NCBI GenBank assembly: GCA_964484305.1
Contig: CAZAEI010000017.1
Coordinates: forward strand, 1-20,700
DNA: 20,700 bases
Reading direction: 5' to 3'
Source: DAOVFN01 sp964484305
Lineage (GTDB): Archaea; Aenigmatarchaeota; Aenigmatarchaeia; QMZP01
In this document: positions 12,980-18,815 of the stretch, piece by piece
How positions within the stretch are numbered: position 1 is the stretch's first letter
How the letters are laid out: every line of letters starts with the position of its first letter
Notes under the pieces: model-generated
What the model was told of the DNA's origin: nothing
The model's input: only the letters and a program-made list of their open reading frames with translations
Databases searched by the model: none
Made by a program: the position numbers and the translations under genes

Positions 12980-14632
12980 CTAGTACTCGGGCATGCCTCC
13001 CATGCCCCCTCCCGGAGGCATGGGCGGGCCCCCGCCAGAAGAGCTTCCCGAGGATATCATGTCATCTATCCTGAGTATCATCTCAGCAGCCTCGCCCGCG
13101 CTCTTTATGGCCTGGAGCTTTATCTTGAGCGGCTCTATGACCCCGGCCCGGATTGTGTCGTGAATCTTTCCTGTAAACACATCGAGCCCGGAATTGACCT
13201 GCTTCTTGTCGTGCTCGGCCCTCAGGTTGGCGAGCTTGTCTATGGGGTCGAGGCCCGCGTTCTCAGCCAGGGCCCTTGGTATGGCCTCTATGGCCTCTGC
13301 AAAGGCATTCACAGCAAGCTGCTCCCTTCCCTGGAAGCTGTCCGCGTACTTCCTGAGGTGCATGGCAACCTCTATCTCCGTGGCGCCGCCGCCGGCAACT
13401 GCCTTCTTGAGCTCAAGGGCAGCGGCAACACCCTTGACAGCATCCTGCATGGCCCTCTCGACCTCGTCGATTACGTGCTCTGTTCCTCCCCTTATCAGTA
13501 TTGTCACTGCCTTGGGGGTCTTGCACTCCTCAACGAATATCATCTCGTCACCCGCTACCTTTCTCTCTGCAACAATGCCTGCATATCCCAGGTCATCCTT
13601 GCCCAACTCATTGAGGTTTGTCACTATCTTTGCACCGGTTGCCCTGGCAAGGGCCTCCATGTCAGACTTCTTGGCCCTCCTAGCTGCCATGATTCCTGCC
13701 TTTGAGAGGTAGTGCTGAGCATTGTCATCTATGCCCTTCTGGCAGAAGACAACAGTGGCCCCTGACTTGGCTATCTTGTCCACCATCTCCCTGAGCATCT
13801 TCTCCTCCTGATCGAGGAAGAGCTGGAACTTGTCTGGGGAGTCGATGTTTATCTTGGCATCGCCTTCAAGGCTCTTGACCTCGAGGGCAGAGTCCACGAG
13901 GGCAATCCTGGCCCTTTCAACCTTCTTGGGCATGCCTGAGTGGACAACCTCCTTGTCTATGAGTATGCCGTTTATCAGCTGCGTGTCATCTATCGAGCCC
14001 CCTGTCTTCTTCTCCATCTTTATGTTGTCTGTGTCGAGCTCGAGGCTGCCGTCCCTTATCTCAGCAACCTTCTTTACAGCCCTGACCCCTATGTCAGCCA
14101 GCTCCTTGGAGGCCTTTTCGGCAGACTTGCCGGACATGGCTGTCTCGGCAATCTTGAGCAGCATGTCCTCATCCTTTATGTCAACATCCACTGCTATTTG
14201 ATTGAGAACCTCCAGTGCCTTGGACTTGGCCATCCTGAACCCCTTGGTTATCACAGTGGGGTGTATCTCCTGGTCCAGCAGTCCCTCTGCCTTCTTGAGC
14301 AGTTCACCTGCAAGGATAACGGCAGTGGTTGTGCCGTCGCCAACCGCGTCGTCCTGGGTCTTGGCAACCTCCACCATCATCTTTGCCGAGGGATGCTCTA
14401 TCTGCATCTCGTTGAGTATGGTCGCCCCGTCATTCGTTATGACCACGTCCCCCAGGGAGTCAACAAGCATCTTGTCCATTCCCTTGGGACCAAGTGTGGT
14501 CTTGACAGTATCCGCAACCGCCCTTGCGGCTGATATGTTCATCCTCTGGGCATCCTTGCCCCTGTTCCTCAGAGTTCCCTCTGGGAGTATCAGTATCTGC
14601 TGTCCGCCAGCCTGTGCCATTCCATTTGTCAT
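12980..14632 (-). CDS. thsA: Thermosome subunit (group II chaperonin)
   Basis: The 550-residue protein is a full-length archaeal chaperonin subunit, which forms a double-ring cytosolic folding machine with a built-in lid. Nucleotide-site motifs are TTLGPKGMDKML (residues 45-56), TNDGATILNE (66-75) and GDGTTTAVILAG (98-109); further conserved blocks are AVAGGGATEIE and GLDPIDKL. The C-terminus is a glycine/methionine-rich tail (GGGPPMPPGGGMGGMPEY). The ATG at 14632 has GGGGTGAT upstream. TATA-like words lie at about 14695-14703 and 14713-14720. Only one subunit gene is seen here; the promoter was not examined for a heat-shock regulator site. Confidence 0.97.
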   Translation of the reverse strand: MTNGMAQAGGQQILILPEGTLRNRGKDAQRMNISAARAVADTVKTTLGPKGMDKMLVDSLGDVVITNDGATILNEMQIEHPSAKMMVEVAKTQDDAVGDGTTTAVILAGELLKKAEGLLDQEIHPTVITKGFRMAKSKALEVLNQIAVDVDIKDEDMLLKIAETAMSGKSAEKASKELADIGVRAVKKVAEIRDGSLELDTDNIKMEKKTGGSIDDTQLINGILIDKEVVHSGMPKKVERARIALVDSALEVKSLEGDAKINIDSPDKFQLFLDQEEKMLREMVDKIAKSGATVVFCQKGIDDNAQHYLSKAGIMAARRAKKSDMEALARATGAKIVTNLNELGKDDLGYAGIVAERKVAGDEMIFVEECKTPKAVTILIRGGTEHVIDEVERAMQDAVKGVAAALELKKAVAGGGATEIEVAMHLRKYADSFQGREQLAVNAFAEAIEAIPRALAENAGLDPIDKLANLRAEHDKKQVNSGLDVFTGKIHDTIRAGVIEPLKIKLQAIKSAGEAAEMILRIDDMISSGSSSGGGPPMPPGGGMGGMPEY

Positions 14633-14775
14633 TCAATCACCCCTTTTATTTGAAACCGTAAGCATAACCCATTAGGCATTAACCGGATTCAACGTAAATA
14701 TATGCCGCTTGTATTTAAAAGCCTTTCGATTGGGTTGCTGCTTATCCTGGTTTTATGGGCCCGGAGGGACTTCCA

Positions 14776-14811
14776 CCAGACTTTTCAAGAAAAGTCTGGA
14801 GTCAAAAGGAG
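14776..14811 (+). repeat. Structured repeat module, copy B (inverted)
   Basis: Read on the plus strand, it is a hairpin CCAGA/TCTGG around CTTTTCAAGAAAAG, then AGT and CAAAAGGAG. It is opposite in orientation to copy A in the same intron. Confidence 0.7.
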
Positions 14812-14914
14812 TTGCCCACTCACTTCAGCACATTCCGGTCCAGAGGACCGGCAGGCACTTGTTCGGGGCAACTTCCATTTTACTGGAAGCCGGTTGGAAC
14901 GGAGTGGAAACCAG

Positions 14915-14951
14915 CTCCTTTTTGCTCAAGCTTCTTCTTGAAAAAAGCTTG
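14915..14951 (-). repeat. Structured repeat module, copy A
   Basis: Read on the minus strand, it is a hairpin CAAGC/GCTTG around a diverged core TTTTTTCAAGAAGAA, then AG and CAAAAAGGAG. It has the same position and direction relative to the tRNA as the module in tRNA-Pro. Confidence 0.7.
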
Positions 14952-15072
14952 TTTTGAACCCACGACCTCCCGCTAGCCCAGAACACACCAGGCCTTGACC
15001 TGGTGGTCATATAAGACGGGCGCTCTAGGCCAAGCTGAGCTACGGGCCCACTGGATAAATTCTATAGACTGA

Positions 15073-15085
15073 ACTTATAAATAAA
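15073..15085 (-). promoter_or_regulatory. TATA box for tRNA-Ile
   Basis: An AT-rich word containing TTTATTTATAAG on the minus strand lies about 24-36 bases upstream of the tRNA 5' end at 15049. Confidence 0.55.
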
Positions 15086-15142
15086 GCTTTCCTTGGGGGC
15101 CGGGTTATTCCCTTTGAGCAGGACAGATGCAAGAAAGGTTTA

Positions 15143-15535
15143 TTACTGCGAATAGATCTCCTTTATGGCCTTGGACAGTATGGCCACCACATCTGTGGAT
15201 GTTATGACGCCCACCACCTCGTCCCCGAAGACCACAGGAAGCCGCTTTATCCCGTGCTTGCTCATGATATCAGAGGCCTCCTCCATGTCCTTGTCAGGGG
15301 ATATGCTTATTACCTTCCTTGTCATGACATCCCTTATCATGACCTGGCCGGGGTCCTTGCCCGGGGCCACTATCTTGTTGAGTATGTCCCTCTCGGTGAC
15401 TATGCCCTCGAGCGTGTCATTAACCACCATCAGGCATCCTATGTTGTTCTGGGCCATCTTCCGGGCTGCCTCAAGTACGGTGGTGTCAGAAGTTGTGGTC
15501 TTCACATCCCCCTTCATGACCTCTTTTACAAACAC
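15143..15535 (-). CDS. CBS-pair protein (first of a tandem pair)
   Basis: The 130-residue protein consists of two CBS domains and little else, forming one Bateman module that binds adenine nucleotides or SAM in other proteins. Both repeats are plain: VKEVMKGDVKTT ... GIVTERDIL and IRDVMTRKVISI ... GVITSTDVV. No effector domain is attached, so it probably acts through a partner. The start appears to be GTG at 15535. It follows its paralogue by 28 bases and is probably cotranscribed with it. Confidence 0.9.
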   Translation of the reverse strand: MFVKEVMKGDVKTTTSDTTVLEAARKMAQNNIGCLMVVNDTLEGIVTERDILNKIVAPGKDPGQVMIRDVMTRKVISISPDKDMEEASDIMSKHGIKRLPVVFGDEVVGVITSTDVVAILSKAIKEIYSQ

Positions 15536-15563
15536 GATATATACCTGATTTGCTGCCTTAAAT

Positions 15564-15995
15564 CTATCCTGCCACAGGCCTTCCCTTCTTGGGAAAGGCC
15601 ATGATGGCGCTTATCTGCTTTATAAGCTCGGGCTGCACCCTGGCGAGGTCGGTTGCTGTAAGAATACCCACGAGGTTCTGACCCGACACCACGGGCAGCT
15701 TCTTTATATGGGACTTGTTCATGATATCCACTGCCTCTGAGATGTCCTTGCCCTCATCTATCATGACTGGGTCCCTGGTCATGGCCTGGCTCACCCTGAC
15801 CTTGGAGGCCCTCTTGTCCATTGCTACCACCTTCTCCAGGATGTCCCTCTCGGTGACGATTCCCATCAGCCTTGTCTTCTGAACAACCACGAGACACCCC
15901 ACCCTGAACTCGTTCATCCTGTTTGCGGCCTCAAGGATGGTCTCCCCCGGCCCTATGGTCTTCACATCCCTGTTCATCACGTCCCTTACTAGCAT
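15564..15995 (-). CDS. CBS-pair protein (second of a tandem pair)
   Basis: The protein of about 143 residues starts MLVRDVMNRDVKTIG and contains two CBS domains (GIVTERDILEKVV; VSQAMTRDPVMI ... GILTATDLAR). It is clearly paralogous to the next gene but has an extra C-terminal tail (SAIMAFPKKGRPVAG). I chose the ATG at 15995 because GGAGGGTG lies 7-14 bases upstream; starts up to 16034 are possible. It follows the DUF655 gene closely. Confidence 0.9.
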   Translation of the reverse strand: MLVRDVMNRDVKTIGPGETILEAANRMNEFRVGCLVVVQKTRLMGIVTERDILEKVVAMDKRASKVRVSQAMTRDPVMIDEGKDISEAVDIMNKSHIKKLPVVSGQNLVGILTATDLARVQPELIKQISAIMAFPKKGRPVAG

Positions 15996-16058
15996 CCACA
16001 TCACCCTCCGTTCCTTTGACACCGAAGATGGCAATCCTTCGGAACGGCATTCACTGAA

Positions 16059-16631
16059 CTACCTTCCCCTCTCCATCCTGGGAACAAAGACCCTGTGCTT
16101 GTCCTTGTCCTCCAGCTCCTCGATTATCCTCTTTATCACCATCTTCTCCGGGTCAGGGAGAAGGGGAACCCTCTTCTTTATGTCCCCAAAGGACTCAAAG
16201 GGCTTGACCTTTCTCTCATCGATTATGGCCCACAGGTGGCGCTTGCCTATGCCGGGAAGCAGCTCAAGCTGGTGCATCCTCGTGCTTATGTTCCCTGACT
16301 TATTGAAGAAATCCAGGAACCTCTGCGGCTTCTTCTTTATTATGTCCTCTATCGTATCCTCCAGCTCGCCCCTTGCAGAAACAGTAAGCTTGTCTATACC
16401 TATCCTTCCCCGGATGTACCTCACCTTGTCCCTCTTGCTGTCTCCTATGTATATCCTGTCCCCTGCCTTGAGGGGGATGTCATCCCTTATTATGATCTCG
16501 AGAAGCGAGAAGTACTCCTCTCCCAGAACATGGGCCACGGGCTGGGAGCGGTCCATTCCGCTGTGGCCATGGGAGAGGAAGTCCAGAATCACTGCCCATT
16601 CATCTTTTCTTATAGGCCTCTTTTCCCTCAT
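16059..16631 (-). CDS. DUF655 family protein (predicted nucleic-acid-binding)
   Basis: The protein of about 190 residues matches the archaeal DUF655 family: an N-terminal beta domain (EEYFSLLEIIIRDDIPLKAG DRIYIG...) and a C-terminal helix-hairpin-helix-like part (HQLELLPGIGKRHLWAII). In many archaea it sits between rpo4 and the rRNA dimethylase ksgA, next to eL21; a role in RNA metabolism is inferred from that context. Here a methyltransferase gene separates it from rpo4, and CBS genes follow in place of ksgA. The ATG at 16631 has GGTGAGGG upstream; a GTG at 16640 is possible. Confidence 0.88.
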   Translation of the reverse strand: MREKRPIRKDEWAVILDFLSHGHSGMDRSQPVAHVLGEEYFSLLEIIIRDDIPLKAGDRIYIGDSKRDKVRYIRGRIGIDKLTVSARGELEDTIEDIIKKKPQRFLDFFNKSGNISTRMHQLELLPGIGKRHLWAIIDERKVKPFESFGDIKKRVPLLPDPEKMVIKRIIEELEDKDKHRVFVPRMERGR

Positions 16632-16711
16632 AACCCTCACCCACCAAGCCCGCTGACATCAAGCAGTATTTAAGCGTCACCCTTAAGCTACATGTCTAAA
16701 TTGGTTATTGG

Positions 16712-16729
16712 TTTTAAATTGATTTAGGC
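16712..16729. repeat. 18-bp direct repeat, downstream copy
   Basis: TTTTAAATTGATTTAGGC is identical to 17483-17500. The pair brackets the methyltransferase gene. On the minus strand the word includes TTTAAAA and may serve as the TATA box of DUF655. Confidence 0.85.
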
Positions 16730-16743
16730 AATCCCCTTGCATA

Positions 16744-17469
16744 TCAGGGGGTATCGGGAACCCTCTCTAATATCATGAGGCCGTTGCAGTTGGAGTAATG
16801 CCTGATCAGCCAGCCCCCCTCGGAGGCAGTAAAGTCCCTCTTCTCATCAAATGCCCTGCTGAAATATGCCTCCAGGGCCCGGATTACGCCCCTCCTGTTA
16901 TTATAGCCGAACCCCATGCTCATGTCCCTCCTGAAATAGATGCGCCCAAGATTGGTGTCATGGAAGATTGCCTTTGACCCTTCAGACAGGAAGGGAAACC
17001 ATTGCTCAATCTCCTTGAGGGTGTGCTCAAACTCGTGGCTTGTATCAATAAAAAGGACATCGATTCTGGGTTCAATCCCAAGCCTCCTGCAGAACCCCTC
17101 AAACCCCCTTGCAAGCTCTATGTCATCCCTTTTTACAAACACCCAGTCCTTATAGGAGGAGATGCCTGAGCAGTCACTGATATCCACGCTTATCAGCTTT
17201 GACTTGCAGAGCCTGGCCACGCGCTCAAACACAAAGGTGCTCCGGCCGTGCTCCACACCCAACTCTACAATCAGTTTCGGCCTCACTGTAAGCGACTCTG
17301 TGAAGAGGGTGACCAGGTGATCGCTTATCTCTGACCTAACACGGGAGTATCTTATGACCTCATTCAGCTCCCTTAAGCCGGATGGGGAATACCTTACAGG
17401 GTTTCCCAGGTCAATGAGGCCGTAATAAACCCCCTTTATGATGGATGCTAGCCCTGCTGTCATGTTCAT
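16744..17469 (-). CDS. Class I SAM-dependent methyltransferase (Methyltransf_24/CmcI-like)
   Basis: The 241-residue protein has the SAM-binding motif I as IVELGVEHGRSTFVF (about residues 67-81), SVDIS for motif II, VLFIDTSHEFEHTLKEIEQW for the post-motif region, and AIFHDTN. This pattern is common in small-molecule or sugar methyltransferases and CmcI-type proteins; the substrate is unknown. The gene interrupts the conserved eL21-rpo4-DUF655 order and lies between two copies of an 18-bp direct repeat, so it looks like a later insertion. TTTAAAAT at 17483-17490 would be its TATA box. ATGs at 17469 and 17463 are both usable. Confidence 0.82.
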   Translation of the reverse strand: MNMTAGLASIIKGVYYGLIDLGNPVRYSPSGLRELNEVIRYSRVRSEISDHLVTLFTESLTVRPKLIVELGVEHGRSTFVFERVARLCKSKLISVDISDCSGISSYKDWVFVKRDDIELARGFEGFCRRLGIEPRIDVLFIDTSHEFEHTLKEIEQWFPFLSEGSKAIFHDTNLGRIYFRRDMSMGFGYNNRRGVIRALEAYFSRAFDEKRDFTASEGGWLIRHYSNCNGLMILERVPDTP

Positions 17470-17482
17470 AGTAAATTGCTTA

Positions 17483-17500
17483 TTTTAAATTGATTTAGGC
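17483..17500. repeat. 18-bp direct repeat, upstream copy (overlaps rpo4 stop)
   Basis: This copy covers the rpo4 stop codon region on the minus strand (GCCTAAATC) and a TTTAAAA word. Beyond it, TTGCTTATT resembles TTGGTTATTG beside the other copy, so the duplicated unit was probably longer, near 28 bp. Confidence 0.85.
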
Positions 17501-17821
17501 GAACTTCTTGACCAGGGATATTATCTTCTTCTTGTCCTCGTCAGAAACAGTGACTATCTCGTTTGCGAACAGCAGCCTGAGCTCCTCATCGTCCCTGGGG
17601 AGCATGTTCACTATCGCAACCTTGTGCCTGTCCTTAAGCCTCTCTATCTTGTCCAGCTCTGACACGAGCCCCTCCGCGGCCTTCTGGGGAGCCCTGGAGA
17701 ACTTCCTGAGGTGCTCTAAAGCGTTTTTCTGCTCGTAGCCCAGCTCCCTCTCCTTGGCCTTCTTCTCCAGGATCTTCTTGGCATCGTGCCATGAAACAAA
17801 GGCTTCTTCCTTGATTTCCAT
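17495..17821 (-). CDS. rpo4: DNA-directed RNA polymerase subunit Rpo4 (RpoF/Rpb4)
   Basis: The 108-residue protein begins MEIKEEAFVSWHDAKKILEK and is helical and charged, with LVSELDKIERLKDRHKVAIV and a C-terminal ISLVKKFA. It would pair with Rpo7 to form the polymerase stalk. Length and position beside eL21 fit archaeal Rpo4. The start region is duplicated on both sides of a 100-N block: the ATG at 17821 gives the intact gene, and a second copy of the first 16 codons ends at 17976. I treat this as an assembly artefact. The stop lies inside the 18-bp direct repeat. Confidence 0.88.
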   Translation of the reverse strand: MEIKEEAFVSWHDAKKILEKKAKERELGYEQKNALEHLRKFSRAPQKAAEGLVSELDKIERLKDRHKVAIVNMLPRDDEELRLLFANEIVTVSDEDKKKIISLVKKFA

Positions 17822-17984
17822 ACAAACCANNNNNNNNNNNNNNNNNNNNNNNNNNNNNNNNNNNNNNNNNNNNNNNNNNNNNNNNNNNNNNNNNNNNNNN
17901 NNNNNNNNNNNNNNNNNNNNNNNNNNNNNTTCTTGGCATCGTGCCATGAAACAAAGGCTTCTTCCTTGATTTCCATACAAACCA
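17775..17984. other. Assembly artefact: 55-bp duplicated contig ends around 100 Ns
   Basis: Bases 17775-17829 and 17930-17984 are identical over 55 bp and both abut the N block exactly. That is the pattern of two contig ends that overlap by one assembler k-mer and were joined without merging. The true sequence probably lacks the Ns and one copy, leaving about 31 bases between eL21 and rpo4. Confidence 0.88.
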
Positions 17985-18007
17985 GCTCGCTTAGTTCTGG
18001 GTTAATA

Positions 18008-18298
18008 TTATTGTTTAATTGGTTTTAAATGTTCGGGTCTTGCTATGATGCTCTTCTCTTTCTTGCCCGCCCTGAGGCTGAGCAGATAGGCCGAGCCCCT
18101 CCTAGCCTTGACAATGCCGACCTTGCCCTTGTATCTTATGTGGGGCATGCCCCCGTGGGATGAGGGGTCCTGCTTTATGACCACACTCTGGCCTGGCCTG
18201 AACTCCTGGAGAAAGGGCTCTGCCTTGAACTTCTTCCTCTTGGCACTGGCCAGCTTCCTCCTTGTCCCTGCCCTGAAGCCCTTACCAAACGTGGTCAT
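18008..18298 (-). CDS. rpl21e: Large-subunit ribosomal protein eL21
   Basis: The 96-residue basic protein matches archaeal eL21: N-terminal GFRAGTRRKLASAKRKK, then an SH3/KOW-like core (FRPGQSVVIKQDPSSHGGMP, RYKGKVGIVKARRGSAYLL) and the C-terminal IIARPEHLKPI. Length is normal. GGTGA stands 6 bases before the ATG and a TATA-like TATTTATTG near 18326-18335. It heads the group running to rpo4 and DUF655. Confidence 0.96.
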   Translation of the reverse strand: MTTFGKGFRAGTRRKLASAKRKKFKAEPFLQEFRPGQSVVIKQDPSSHGGMPHIRYKGKVGIVKARRGSAYLLSLRAGKKEKSIIARPEHLKPIKQ

Positions 18299-18369
18299 GC
18301 TGTCACCATAATAGGTCTACTTTCAATAAATAGTGAGATGCTCTTTTAAAAAGGTATCATATCTAGATT

Positions 18370-18789
18370 TCAGGGTAGAATTCCAAGAGATCTTAAATAA
18401 AGGTAAAAGAAGATTAGAATGATGATTATGATTACAATTCTTGGGTCAATTGAGCCCTTCTTTCTTCCCGATGACTTTTCCATAGATTCAACCTTGGCTT
18501 TGACCTTTGCGATTTCCAGATGTAGATTGAGGCCCTTTTTTAATTCATTTAATTCTTTCCTAATACTTTCTATGTTTTCAGAGTTTTTATTAATTTGATC
18601 GATTTTCTTTTTGGCTAAACTCATTATGTAATCCACAACAAGATAAATCACTATAAAGAAGTATATGGAGACAAGAAAAACAATACCAATCTGCGGGTTT
18701 GTAGCTCCAAAATACAATGTGATAATACCAACAAGAAGGCTTATCAGAACACCCAGAACCTCAACTGGTCTCGATAATTTTGAAACCAT
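18370..18789 (-). CDS. Small A+T-rich membrane protein with coiled coil
   Basis: The 139-residue protein has two adjacent N-terminal membrane helices (VLGVLISLLVGIITLYFG and IGIVFLVSIYFFIVIYLVVD), a charged coiled-coil stretch (KKKIDQINKNSENIESIRKE, LNELKKGL), and a C-terminal anchor (IVIIIIILIFFYLYLRSLG). I recognise no family. Its DNA is far richer in A+T than all neighbouring genes and uses AAA, AAT and ATT codons where they use G/C-ending ones, so it was probably acquired recently. No integrase or repeat is visible beside it. Confidence 0.7.
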   Translation of the reverse strand: MVSKLSRPVEVLGVLISLLVGIITLYFGATNPQIGIVFLVSIYFFIVIYLVVDYIMSLAKKKIDQINKNSENIESIRKELNELKKGLNLHLEIAKVKAKVESMEKSSGRKKGSIDPRIVIIIIILIFFYLYLRSLGILP

Positions 18790-18815
18790 ATTGCATCATC
18801 TTATTATGGAATAAT

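Larger units (their letters stand above)
14770..14952 (-). other. T-loop intron (59/60) of tRNA-Ile, 183 nt
   Basis: The intron is highly foldable. It has a 5' hairpin (CAAGC/GCTTG arms), a 3' hairpin (CCAGA/TCTGG arms), AAAAAGGAG near the 5' side able to pair with CTCCTTTT near the 3' side, AGCTGGTT/AACCGGCT, CTTCCA/TGGAAG, GTTGCCC/GGGCAAC and CCGGTCC/GGACCGG. It contains two copies of the structured module, in opposite orientation. No open frame inside looks like a protein. Confidence 0.75.
14756..15049 (-). tRNA. tRNA-Ile (anticodon UAU) with two introns
   Basis: On the minus strand exons give acceptor GGGCCCG/CGGGCCC, D-arm GCTC/GAGC, anticodon stem CCCGT/GCGGG with loop CTTATAA, variable AGGTC, T-stem GTGGG/CCCTC (U-U mismatch at 50:64) and loop TTCAAAT. 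The anticodon UAU is at plus 15011-15013. A 35-base intron at 37/38 (14975-15009) has a canonical BHB: CTTA pairs with TGGG, bulges TA^T and CT^A. A 183-base insert splits the T-loop at 59/60 (14770-14952), with TTCA/TGGA and bulges AA^A and AG^T. The body matches archaeal tRNA-Ile. CCA is not encoded. Confidence 0.9.

Noticed and set aside
14702..15010. Overlapping open frames on both strands
   Set aside because: They lie within the tRNA-Ile gene and its large intron; the sequence there is explained by RNA structure.
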